A stretch of DNA of 64,000 nucleotides from Sinorhizobium sp. RAC02 (GTDB taxonomy: Bacteria; Pseudomonadota; Alphaproteobacteria; Rhizobiales; Rhizobiaceae): assembly GCF_001713395.1 (NCBI RefSeq), contig NZ_CP016450.1, positions 992,001 through 1,056,000 of the forward strand, in the 5' to 3' direction. The notes under the pieces were generated by a model. The model saw only the letters and a program-made list of their open reading frames with translations, did not search any database and was not told the DNA's origin. Position numbers and translations under genes: made by a program. Shown in pieces: positions 45,706-53,482 of this stretch. Within the stretch, counting starts at the first letter, position 1. The number at the start of each line of letters is the position of its first letter.

Positions 45706-46503
45706 CTATGGCCGCTGCCGCGTGTAGGTGCCAAGCCTCATCTTAAAGTTAAAACGTGCGTTCGGCGCGAACCACAGAATCAGAGCCATGACGTGGCCAA
45801 CAAAAACAATCAGGATGAGAAGAGCTCGAAAAACATCGAAACCCGAACGCTCACAAACAATCGCAAGTCCATAAACGATCAAGAGCGCGTGCATTATAGG
45901 GAGGGCGCCAAACAAAACTTTGGAGCAAACAGCGAACGCCCAAATTACGGCCTTGTAACCAGTCATCGGCGTGAAGAGCTCGATGCCAGCAAGAGCAATT
46001 TTATCTTGGAAAAGTCGAACACTCATCTCATTAAAGTGCTCAGCATCAGTCATAATTCCTCCGGCAATATCTGCGGCGCGCGCCCGCCGTTGCATTACCG
46101 TCCACAAGAGTTGGGAGTAGCAGAGCCATGTGGTAAATCCGACCGCCGCGATCACTAAGGCAAACGTGCAAACCACGATCAAAACCTCCAATACAGCAGG
46201 TAGCTCGCGAGTGCTGATGTCGGTGCCGGGGATAGTGAAATTTTTACCGGAGACCGCGACCGCCAGAAGCACATCGGCTATGAACAATGCCCTCACATTG
46301 CTGTCGCGGTTGTCTTTAGCTTCGGCTAGCCGCTGTACGAGCTGCACTGCCAATTTCTTGTCGACGTCTGGGTCGGCGAGTTTTTCGAGGTCTTCGTCAT
46401 ATGTGGCGGTAAGGCGAAATAACGGTGAGGTTTTGAACACTGCAAACTTCTGACTTCCAGCGTTTTCGGATTCTTCCACAGGGAGACCTCGTGACACACA
46501 CAT
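45706..46503 (-). CDS. Membrane protein of unknown function
   Basis: A 265-residue protein with a charged N-terminal cytoplasmic region (YDEDLEKLADPDVDKKLAVQ) and four to five hydrophobic segments, for example LPAVLEVLIVVCTFALVIAA and ALLILIVFVGHVMALILWF. No family is recognised. A GTG or ATG near 46503 starts the frame; the exact start is uncertain. Confidence 0.65.
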   Translation of the reverse strand: MCVSRGLPVEESENAGSQKFAVFKTSPLFRLTATYDEDLEKLADPDVDKKLAVQLVQRLAEAKDNRDSNVRALFIADVLLAVAVSGKNFTIPGTDISTRELPAVLEVLIVVCTFALVIAAVGFTTWLCYSQLLWTVMQRRARAADIAGGIMTDAEHFNEMSVRLFQDKIALAGIELFTPMTGYKAVIWAFAVCSKVLFGALPIMHALLIVYGLAIVCERSGFDVFRALLILIVFVGHVMALILWFAPNARFNFKMRLGTYTRQRP

Positions 46504-46793
46504 TCAACAAAGAGTTGGAAAAACTACTTTCCCTTTTGCCTTGCAGGCAAACGTGTCGCAGAATGCCGGTACCCGAGAGATGAGGACGTTTGCAGCGTCC
46601 TCATCTTCGGCGGGTGTCGCCAGTAGTCGGGGGAGCGGGTAATTCCGCGGTGTCAACGCACCCGCTTCCCTCGAGCTACAGTTGCATTATGGCGCACCCG
46701 GCATCCGGCCGCCGCCCCAGTATCCTGTAATCCACAGATCAATTGCAGAAATTCGTTCCTTTTTTGTTCTAGTCGCGTGCGGGGATTCTGCTC
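46504..46793. other. Intergenic region, nothing recognised
   Basis: About 290 bases. No gene, repeat or clear terminator was seen. Confidence 0.4.
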
Positions 46794-46994
46794 TCACCCC
46801 TCTCGCCGCGGATGGACATACGGCAGGAAGTTCTCATCGAAGTCTTCATGCGCGAAGTAATCGAGCGCACGCTGTCCCTGCGGTGAATACAGGTCCTCCG
46901 ACTTACCGTCAGGGCCGCCCAGGAGTTGGCCGATGACATGGTAGGCTTGCTGGATTTTCGCTTCGAGCGCTTCGATGCGTTCTGCGTCGGTCAT
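46794..46994 (-). CDS. Small protein linked to the recombinase pair
   Basis: A 66-residue protein: MTDAERIEALEAKIQQAYHV (a likely coiled coil), then a Gly/Asp-rich middle and DYFAHEDFDENFLPYVHP. It begins nine bases after the recombinase stop, with GGAGAAAGAC as ribosome-binding site inside that gap. It may be an accessory factor of the recombinases, but that is inferred only from position. Confidence 0.65.
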   Translation of the reverse strand: MTDAERIEALEAKIQQAYHVIGQLLGGPDGKSEDLYSPQGQRALDYFAHEDFDENFLPYVHPRREG

Positions 46995-47003
46995 GTCTTT
47001 CTC

Positions 47004-48062
47004 CTATGTCGTGCTCAAATACGCCCCATCCCACTTCGCCATCGCCTGGCGCGCCAACTCTCGCTGCCCGCCGAGGTAGTGCGTATGCAAAATAGCATCG
47101 ATATCCTTCGGAGAATGGCCTGTTACCGCGCCAATCTCGGCGATCGAACAGCCAGCCAGGGCCATGCGGGTTACGGCCGTCCCTCTGAGATCGTGGAAGG
47201 TCAGTTCGTTGATGCCGGCAGCAAGGCGTGTCTTCCGCCAACTGGTAGAAAATCCGTCGGTCGTCCACGGCTTCCCGCGAGTGTTACAGAGGATCGTTTG
47301 TGATCGCCGCGTAACCGCGCCTAGCGCGCGTTGCACCTGGTTGGATGCCGGTATCACCACCCGCCGACCAGTCTTGCTCTGTCGAAGCCGAAAGGTTGCA
47401 CCGTCATAGGATTTCCATGGAAGCGCGAGAAGGTCACCCTGACGTTGCCCGGTCCAGAAAGCCAGCAGTAGCGCTAACTGAAGTTCCTGACAGGCGACAG
47501 CATTAAAGGCGGCAATGTCTGCATTGGTCCACGTCTTCTCGCGACGATCGACGCTGTAGAGGCGTCCACCGCGCTCGGCTATGTTGACTGAAAGCAGTCC
47601 GCGGTCCTTGCCAAAGGACAGAACGCGGGCGAGGGTGGTCCAGGCATAATCAGCAGCACGTGGGTTGTCCGCTCTGCGGTCACGCCAGGCTTTGAAGTCG
47701 CCGCGGGTGGCCTTGGCTTCCAGATCACTGAAAGTGAGACTGCCGAAATCCTCCTTCAGCATGTCCAGATAGCGGTTGTACCCTCGCTTGGTTGATGCGG
47801 ATGTCGTCTTGAAGTCAGAGGATCCACGGAACGCCGTAATTAGGCCCTGGAGCGTCTCGGGGTTCGGATTTCGTCGTCGGTCGTGCGCAGCGTCGAAAGC
47901 TCGCTGCAGGCCTGCGTCGTCCGGCTGGAGCGGCTTGCCGTTATCCGTCTTTAGAAGCGGGCCACCACGCCAAGCGTAGCAATAATAGATGGTCCTGCCG
48001 TCCGCGAGAGCCTTCTTGACCCTTAAGAGGCCTTTGAGGGGATGTCGTCGGCGCTCAATCAT
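47004..48062 (-). CDS. Tyrosine recombinase/integrase (second of an overlapping pair)
   Basis: A 352-residue site-specific recombinase. Catalytic residues are complete: Arg in WTGQRQGDLLALPW, Lys in QSKTGRRVVIP, His and Arg in FHDLRGTAVTRMALAG, His in TGHSPKDID, and Tyr in HTHYLGG. The ATG at 48062 overlaps the stop of the upstream recombinase (TGATG). The N-terminal arm region is rich in Arg/Lys. It appears intact. Confidence 0.92.
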   Translation of the reverse strand: MIERRRHPLKGLLRVKKALADGRTIYYCYAWRGGPLLKTDNGKPLQPDDAGLQRAFDAAHDRRRNPNPETLQGLITAFRGSSDFKTTSASTKRGYNRYLDMLKEDFGSLTFSDLEAKATRGDFKAWRDRRADNPRAADYAWTTLARVLSFGKDRGLLSVNIAERGGRLYSVDRREKTWTNADIAAFNAVACQELQLALLLAFWTGQRQGDLLALPWKSYDGATFRLRQSKTGRRVVIPASNQVQRALGAVTRRSQTILCNTRGKPWTTDGFSTSWRKTRLAAGINELTFHDLRGTAVTRMALAGCSIAEIGAVTGHSPKDIDAILHTHYLGGQRELARQAMAKWDGAYLSTT

Positions 48063-49168
48063 CAACACCTCCCCCATTTGACGTGTCGTCGGGACCACGA
48101 GAGCGGATCTCCCCACCAAGGCATGCGGCGCCATTCCTGGGGAACGGGCAGAGTATTGATCGCCTCGATCAGATGAGCCTGGGGCACGGCGGTATAGTGG
48201 CGTGACATGTCCGTGACAGCATGGCCGAGGATCTGATCTTTGATGTGTGGATGGACGCCGTTGATAACGAGCTGCGTGCTCACGGAATGGCGTGCGGTGT
48301 AGGGAGATACGTCGTTGATATCGACGCCCTTGGCCGCCAGCCGCTTTCTTGCTCCAACAATTCCATTGCTGAGCTGACCACCTGATTCCGCCATGATGGT
48401 ATACTCCTCCCCTCTGAACGTGCGAAACAAGTGCGGGTTCGCGTCCTTGCGCTGGAGAAGGGCGTGGAACAGCGGCGCAATAAACTCATGCATCGGGACG
48501 CCGCGAGGCTCACCGGTCTTGCTGCTGAGAACGAGGAGCCAACGGGCTTTCAAGTCAATGTCGCCTCGCTCGAGTGTAAACAATTCGATCGGCCGCATGC
48601 CGGTGTAGAACAGGGCGGTCATCACCATGGCAGGGGCAGGGGACATCTCAGCGATAAAACGTGCGGCGCGCTCGTAGTCGGTCGGCTGACTGCCACTGCG
48701 TTTAACCAGTCGGCGTCTTGTCGTCCCCTTCGCCTTTTTGGGCCGCCGCCATTGCCGCACGTCTGCCCAGTCATTGCCGACGGCGTGATTCCAGACCGCT
48801 ATGAATGGCGTATAGCATTGCCGGTTGCGGGTTTCGGGCGCCGCCTCGGGAAATAGTTTCATGGCTGCTGCGTCTAGGTCGTTTTGCCGAATGCTGCGAA
48901 GCGATGTGGGGCCGAAACGCTGGCGGAGCGGCTTCAAAAACCTTGGCGATCCGCCGCTCTGGAGGTATGAGGCCGCCGCGCTGTCGAACGTGACGCTTAG
49001 CTTCTTACCGAAGATGCTCTCGTCGAGAACTTCTTTCGCCCTGATAGTGAGGATGATCTCGGCGGCGGCTCGCTCGGCGGTTCCGGTGGTCTCGTTGACC
49101 GAGATGCCGCGTACAGTTCCGCGGATCCACCAGTTTGGAGAGTCTTTTCGGGAATAGAGCTTTAGCAA
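48062..49168 (-). CDS. Tyrosine recombinase/integrase (first of an overlapping pair)
   Basis: A 368-residue recombinase. Arg is in YTGMRPIELFTLERGD, Lys in LSSKTGEPRG, the His-x-x-Arg box is altered to Tyr-x-x-Arg in SPYTARHSVSTQL, then His in ILGHAVTDM and Tyr in RHYTAVPQ. The catalytic domain is recognisable but the His-to-Tyr change is worth noting. It shares no close similarity with its downstream partner and overlaps it by one base. Confidence 0.9.
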   Translation of the reverse strand: MLKLYSRKDSPNWWIRGTVRGISVNETTGTAERAAAEIILTIRAKEVLDESIFGKKLSVTFDSAAASYLQSGGSPRFLKPLRQRFGPTSLRSIRQNDLDAAAMKLFPEAAPETRNRQCYTPFIAVWNHAVGNDWADVRQWRRPKKAKGTTRRRLVKRSGSQPTDYERAARFIAEMSPAPAMVMTALFYTGMRPIELFTLERGDIDLKARWLLVLSSKTGEPRGVPMHEFIAPLFHALLQRKDANPHLFRTFRGEEYTIMAESGGQLSNGIVGARKRLAAKGVDINDVSPYTARHSVSTQLVINGVHPHIKDQILGHAVTDMSRHYTAVPQAHLIEAINTLPVPQEWRRMPWWGDPLSWSRRHVKWGRC

Positions 49169-49428
49169 AGGCGCCCACCAAGCGCTTGAGGAGATGTTTT
49201 GCCGCCGGCACCAATGCCGACCGCGCTGTTGTGCTCCTCTGACGTGGTGACCGACCAGGGCCGGGTGCGGTTGGTGGCCGCGAGAAAATGTTAGGTCGGC
49301 CGAACGACGCCGTCAACCGGCGCCGCGCTCAACCAAGTTGGCGGGCGTGACAACACATGTGTGCTCTCTCTCGGTTGTGCACCCAGCGATTAGCGAGATA
49401 ACTGCTAGCGCCAGAACGCAGCGCATCC

Positions 49429-49671
49429 CTATGCCTGCCGATCCCGCAGCCGTACGCCGGGGCCGTTGCCGTTTTGGTCGATGAAAAGAATGCCGGCAGA
49501 CTCGAGTGCGGTTCGGACTGCCGCGACATTGTTGGCCAATCCGCTTGCGATTCCTTCACTCGCCTCCATCCGTTTCAGAGTTGGAACTGAAATGTTGGAG
49601 CTACCAGCTAACTCGGCTTGGCTAAGTCCGATTAGAGCACGTGCAGCGGCAATTTGTCGTCCAGATATCAT
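49429..49671 (-). CDS. Xre-family helix-turn-helix regulator
   Basis: An 80-residue DNA-binding protein with the helix-turn-helix LIGLSQAELAGSSNISVPTL and a short tail (ALESAGILFIDQNG) typical of small phage- and island-type repressors. It is divergent from the gene at 49778; three direct repeats between them are likely its operators. Confidence 0.88.
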   Translation of the reverse strand: MISGRQIAAARALIGLSQAELAGSSNISVPTLKRMEASEGIASGLANNVAAVRTALESAGILFIDQNGNGPGVRLRDRQA

Positions 49672-49676
49672 TAAAA

Positions 49677-49739
49677 TTGATCCATAGGTGCAATTTTGAT
49701 CTAAAGGTATTGACGATCGTTTCGTATTGATCTAAAAGT
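49677..49739. promoter_or_regulatory. Three direct-repeat operators of the Xre regulator
   Basis: TTGATCCATAGGT at 49677, TTGATCTAAAGGT at 49696 and TTGATCTAAAAGT at 49727. Starts are 19 and 31 bases apart. They occupy the short divergent promoter region of the repressor and its neighbour. Confidence 0.7.
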
Positions 49740-49777
49740 ATCACATCAACCCAATCAGATCAACGAGGAGACCCGCC

Positions 49778-50170
49778 ATGCACACCGCCGCCCATACTGT
49801 CGACAGAAGGCTCGCGCCACGCAGGCTTGTACCGAGAAGATCGTCAGCGCATCCGCACGCGAATGACCCACATAAGATCGCGACTTTTCTGGAAGAGGTC
49901 TTCCACGCGTCGGACGAGCCTATCTACCAGGTCGGCGATCTCATTACCTTCCGGAAGGCGGATCGTACCGTCGGTTCGATAATGATCCTGGAAATCAACG
50001 GCCGCGACGTGACCGCAATGTTTTACGACGGACTACCGCACCGCTTCGACTGCTCGTTCGAGGACATTGCCTCTCTACGCATCGTCCGGATTGAAGATTC
50101 CAACACCGAGACCGTAGCAATGTATCGCGAGCTCGTCGGAGTTCCCAAAGAGGTCACCTACACCAACTAG
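49778..50170 (+). CDS. Protein of unknown function divergent from the Xre gene
   Basis: A 130-residue protein. The first 30 residues are basic and low-complexity; then HKIATFLEEVFHASDEPIYQ and a small beta-barrel-like part, VGDLITFRKADRTVGSIMIL and VTAMFYDGLPHRFDCSFEDI. The start ATG at 49778 is preceded by CGAGGAGA. The function is unknown; its expression is probably controlled by the Xre protein. Confidence 0.65.
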   Translation: MHTAAHTVDRRLAPRRLVPRRSSAHPHANDPHKIATFLEEVFHASDEPIYQVGDLITFRKADRTVGSIMILEINGRDVTAMFYDGLPHRFDCSFEDIASLRIVRIEDSNTETVAMYRELVGVPKEVTYTN

Positions 50171-50304
50171 TTTTCCGCCAGCCGTTCCCGCATTGTCGGC
50201 TGGCTCTTGCCGGTGGCGCCCTCGTGGCTGCCTCGGCCTTTCTACCACAGGCCCGCGCTGTACCACCCGCTCCAACACTGCGGAGCGCGGGCCGCTTCCT
50301 TGCC

Positions 50305-50487
50305 TTAGATAGCCTTCACGCCAGCGGCAGCAAGCAACCTGGCTAGCTTCGTCGGATCGACCAGCACGCCGCTCTCAAGCTTCGCGATTTCCGCGACAGT
50401 TAGTCCGGAGATCAGCGACAACTGCTGCAGATCGTAGCCCTTCGACTTGCGCAGGTCCGCGATTGGGTTCGCCACGTTGATCGTCAT
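50305..50487 (-). CDS. Short Xre-type helix-turn-helix protein
   Basis: A 60-residue protein that is nearly all helix-turn-helix: SKGYDLQQLSLISGLTVAEI then AKLESGVLVDPTKLARLL. GGAGAGAAA precedes the start. It may regulate island genes or act with another protein. Confidence 0.72.
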   Translation of the reverse strand: MTINVANPIADLRKSKGYDLQQLSLISGLTVAEIAKLESGVLVDPTKLARLLAAAGVKAI

Positions 50488-50594
50488 TTTTCTCTCCTGT
50501 TATTGCGTCGCAATATAGGTCGTTTGCGGCGCACAACAAGAGTTGCATGCTTCAGCCCTAATTAAAGAAAGGCCCGTCACTCAATGGCCTCTCG

Positions 50595-50780
50595 TCAGCG
50601 CTGCTTTTCACCTGCGCTTTTGCCATCAGAGCTTCTCGAGCGCTCCTCAAAGCGATCCGCGCCTTTGGCGAGGTCCGAACCCTTCTCCGCTTCAACTTTG
50701 CGCTCATCGGCCCGTGCGGCCTTGTGTAGGCCCCTGGCGCCTTCCTTGCCTTCTTCGGTTGGTGCGTTTTCGATAGCCAT
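50595..50780 (-). CDS. Small highly charged protein
   Basis: A 61-residue protein of mostly Lys, Glu, Arg and Ala: MAIENAPTEEGKEGARGLHK, ending in GKSAGEKQR. A strong GGGAGGA lies six bases before the ATG at 50780. Probably disordered or helical. Function unknown. Confidence 0.55.
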   Translation of the reverse strand: MAIENAPTEEGKEGARGLHKAARADERKVEAEKGSDLAKGADRFEERSRSSDGKSAGEKQR

Positions 50781-50900
50781 TGGATCCTCCCTTAGCGATG
50801 CGCTGGAAACGATCCTGGGCTCACGTTGTTCCGATCTTGAAAACGCGCTGAGGAAAACCATATCGATGCCGCCAGAATTGTAATTGAAAGGAGCACCACG

Positions 50901-51212
50901 ATGCTGGCTGACGTTTACTTCTCTGTACCCCTTCACGTTCGTTTCCCCAGCGGGGTGACGCGCTCGTTTGAGAGCCTGAACGACACCGTCGATTTCCTTG
51001 AGAATGAATGGCCTTTGCGGCACGGCGCGCGATACAAGCGCGCGTGCGAGAAGTGTCGCGCTGCACTCTATCGAATGGCACCGGTAGCCGTCGCGCGGGA
51101 GGCGTTTGTCTCCGCTTGCCTTGAGGCAGGATTACCTGTCGAAGCATTTACACCGAGTTGGCAAAGAGAACCATCGTCACCGCCCCGCATGAGCGGTGGC
51201 CTGCCTAATTAG
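50901..51212 (+). CDS. DUF982 family protein
   Basis: A 103-residue protein of the family DUF982, which is greatly expanded in rhizobia. The pattern SVPLHVRFPSGVTRSFESLN, FLENEWPLRHGARYKRACEK and REAFVSACLEAGLPV matches. GAAAGGAGCACC is the ribosome-binding site. The function is unknown. Decayed relatives lie at 36799 and 40139. Confidence 0.8.
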   Translation: MLADVYFSVPLHVRFPSGVTRSFESLNDTVDFLENEWPLRHGARYKRACEKCRAALYRMAPVAVAREAFVSACLEAGLPVEAFTPSWQREPSSPPRMSGGLPN

Positions 51213-51369
51213 GATCTGTTAATATAATTTCGGCGCGCGCTTCTTGGTCCGTGCCCTCGTGCCGCGCGCGCGCCAGGCCGTCCGCCTCTCCGGAGCGGGC
51301 GGCTTCGACTGTCGGAACCTAAATCATAGTGAACCGTTCATAGCGCTGCGGACTTGATGGAGGTGAAAA

Positions 51370-51636
51370 ATGTCGAAGTCGCTCGTAGCGCTTGTTAGCA
51401 CGCTCGCATTGTCGGTCGTGCCGGCGACGGCCCAGGACGCGAAGCCCCGCGCGGAAGATGGAAAAAAGCCATCAGAGATACTGGCATCCGTCGAGGCCCG
51501 CCGGGACTTCGCTCGTCTTCAAGAGATGTCATGGAACGACCGCGGCTACTACGAGATCGAGTACCGGACGAAGGACAAAGCTCGAGTCGAGATCAACATT
51601 GACGCCAAAAGCGGGAATCCGGTCGAGCAGGAGTAG
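51370..51636 (+). CDS. Secreted PepSY-domain protein
   Basis: An 88-residue exported protein with signal peptide SLVALVSTLALSVVPATAQ. The mature part is one PepSY-like unit, ILASVEARRDFARLQEMSWN and YYEIEYRTKDKARVEINID followed by G-P-V. GGAGG is present seven bases before ATG. It is the last gene before the tRNA-Asn boundary. Confidence 0.8.
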   Translation: MSKSLVALVSTLALSVVPATAQDAKPRAEDGKKPSEILASVEARRDFARLQEMSWNDRGYYEIEYRTKDKARVEINIDAKSGNPVEQE

Positions 51637-51818
51637 GTAGGGGCGGGGTGCACCGCCATACGGTCTGCACCGAGGGCGGACCAAAGCGGAATGGGCTCAG
51701 GCAATTTGCAGAGTTCGCAAAGACTGCGACCCAATGGCAGGGATAAAGTTGGATACGGGTTCGAATCCTCAACTAGGTAGAGCGGATTTCAAAAGTGGGG
51801 AGGATTTGTGGGGAAGAA

Positions 51819-51856
51819 AGCGCCCGTTATCGGATATATCAACGATAACAGGCGCT
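51819..51856 (-). terminator. Island-supplied terminator of tRNA-Asn
   Basis: AGCGCCCGTTATCG pairs with CGATAACAGGCGCT (14 bp with one wobble). On the minus strand TTTCTT follows. It lies 12 bases after the tRNA, inside the island. Confidence 0.82.
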
Positions 51857-51868
51857 TAACTTCTAAAA

Positions 51869-51943
51869 TGGCTCCCCGGGCCGGATTCGAACCGGCGACC
51901 TGTCGATTAACAGTCGAATGCTCTACCGCTGAGCTACCAGGGA
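51869..51943 (-). tRNA. tRNA-Asn(GUU), integration target of island 1
   Basis: The minus strand folds as a 75-nt tRNA with encoded CCA. The acceptor is TCCCTGG with CCGGGGA, and the anticodon loop CTGTTAA gives GUU. Its last 16 bases (51869-51884) are repeated at 31393-31408, so this is the right attachment site and the tRNA was kept whole. Confidence 0.97.
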
Positions 51944-52107
51944 TCATCCGCTCGCTGCGGAGTGAGCGCGTAATACAAATGCCTGATCGATTTGCCAAGC
52001 GATTTTTGACAAAAAAATGCACAAAGCTTGATTGGTTGTGGAGAAGTCTCCACTTGGACGGTAGGCAAGCCTTGGAAAGTCAGGCTTTTCAGCAGAATGA
52101 GCGATGA

Positions 52108-52392
52108 ATGACGACGCGAAAAAACAATATGCATTTCGGCATCGATCCCCGTACGCGGGAGATCGTGATCGGCACTTTCCGTTTGAAACTGCCGGAATCG
52201 CGCTGGTTGCGCACCACGATCGGCGTGCTGCTCGTCTGTGGCGGCATTCTCGGCTTCCTTCCGATCTTGGGATTCTGGATGGTTCCGCTCGGTCTTCTCG
52301 TTCTTTCACACGATTCTCATATGGTTCGTCGCCTGCGGCGCCGCTTCTCCGTCTGGTGGGCCACACGCAAGGCGCGTCGCGATGCGCGCTGA
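52108..52392 (+). CDS. Small membrane protein of unknown function
   Basis: A 94-residue protein with one or two membrane segments (LRTTIGVLLVCGGILGFLPI, FWMVPLGLLVLSHDS) and a very basic C-terminal tail (RRLRRRFSVWWATRKARRDA). An internal ATG at 52129 is a possible start. Core gene following tRNA-Asn. Confidence 0.7.
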   Translation: MTTRKNNMHFGIDPRTREIVIGTFRLKLPESRWLRTTIGVLLVCGGILGFLPILGFWMVPLGLLVLSHDSHMVRRLRRRFSVWWATRKARRDAR

Positions 52393-52465
52393 CCGCCGCC
52401 ATTCTTGCACCGGCATCCCTGACCTGATCTAACCGCCCAGCACCATTTTTGGGCGAGGGGAATCG

Positions 52466-52942
52466 ATGGGACTTTTGGCGAAGGGTATCGTGGTGGGGTT
52501 CGGTGCCACGGTGCTGATGGATGTCTGGGCGATCATTCTCTGGAAGGCATTTGGCCAGGCCCGGCCGAACTGGGCGCCGGTCGGCCGCTGGTTCTGGCAT
52601 TTGAAGAATGGCGTCATTTTTCACGACGACATTGGCAAGGCACAGCCCTACGCCCATGAACTGGCGCTCGGCTGGGTCAGCCACTATGCCGTCGGCATTC
52701 TCTATGGTGTCATTCTGGCGCTGATCGTGGGTGAAGGCTGGTTTGCTACGCCGACCTTCCTGCCAGCCTGGATACTCGGCATCGTCACGGTGGGCGCTGG
52801 CTGGTTCCTGTTGCAACCCGGCCTCGGCATCGGCGTCGCAGCCTCGAAGCTGGCGAACGCCAACAAGGTGCGCCTGCTCAACCTGGTCTCGCACACGGTC
52901 TTCGCGCTCGGACTCTTCGGCACGGCGCTGCTGATACGCTGA
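52466..52942 (+). CDS. DUF2938 family membrane protein
   Basis: A 158-residue inner-membrane protein with four hydrophobic segments. It starts MGLLAKGIVVGFGATVLMDV and includes LGWVSHYAVGILYGVILALI, the DUF2938 features. Unknown function. GGGGAATCG lies before the ATG. Confidence 0.85.
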   Translation: MGLLAKGIVVGFGATVLMDVWAIILWKAFGQARPNWAPVGRWFWHLKNGVIFHDDIGKAQPYAHELALGWVSHYAVGILYGVILALIVGEGWFATPTFLPAWILGIVTVGAGWFLLQPGLGIGVAASKLANANKVRLLNLVSHTVFALGLFGTALLIR

Positions 52943-52957
52943 TCGCCAGGCACGAAA

Positions 52958-52983
52958 ACGCCGCCACGGAGCGGTGGTGGCGT
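52958..52983. terminator. Terminator between DUF2938 gene and rcnB
   Basis: ACGCCGCCAC pairs with GTGGTGGCGT. The minus strand continues TTTTCGTG, a good terminator for rcnB; the plus-strand T-run is weak. Confidence 0.75.
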
Positions 52984-52993
52984 CTGTCTCGTC

Positions 52994-53317
52994 CTATCGG
53001 GCCGCATTCACGCCAAGGATGATGCCTGTGGCGATGCTCATCAGAAGATAGCTGTTGTCGACCTTTACCCACTGCTGGCCGCGGGCCGGCTTGCGCAGGC
53101 CATGACGGTGATAGTCGCGCACCGCAGGCCGGCGTTTCCAGTCGGAGACGCGCTCACCCTGACGCCAGTGATGGCGCTTCTTTGCTTCGTGCTTCTTCCA
53201 GGAGGAAGAGTAGCCGGGTTTGCGGTCATGACCATAGGTGGTCTGGGCTTGTGCCATAGGCGCCGCAGCGAAGGAGAGGGCGATAGCTGCCAGAAGGGTT
53301 TTAGCGAAGAGTTTCAT
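52994..53317 (-). CDS. RcnB family periplasmic protein
   Basis: A 107-residue exported protein. Signal peptide LLAAIALSFAAAPMAQA, then a His/Lys/Arg-rich segment (KKHEAKKRHHWRQGERV) and the RcnB core PARGQQWVKVDNSYLLMSI. RcnB proteins are linked to nickel and cobalt homeostasis in enterobacteria; the rhizobial role is not proven. Confidence 0.85.
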   Translation of the reverse strand: MKLFAKTLLAAIALSFAAAPMAQAQTTYGHDRKPGYSSSWKKHEAKKRHHWRQGERVSDWKRRPAVRDYHRHGLRKPARGQQWVKVDNSYLLMSIATGIILGVNAAR

Positions 53318-53482
53318 TGGTGGTTCCTCGTTGTTGATACGAGGAGCCTAGGGTCGTCTCGATGAACCGTAACTGAATAAAAAATTACAATTTTGTAATG
53401 AAAACAGCCTGTTAATCCGACGTTCCGGGAGCGCATAGGCGGCCCGACGGGCCGCCTTGTTCCTTTTGCAGCACCGGCTGCT

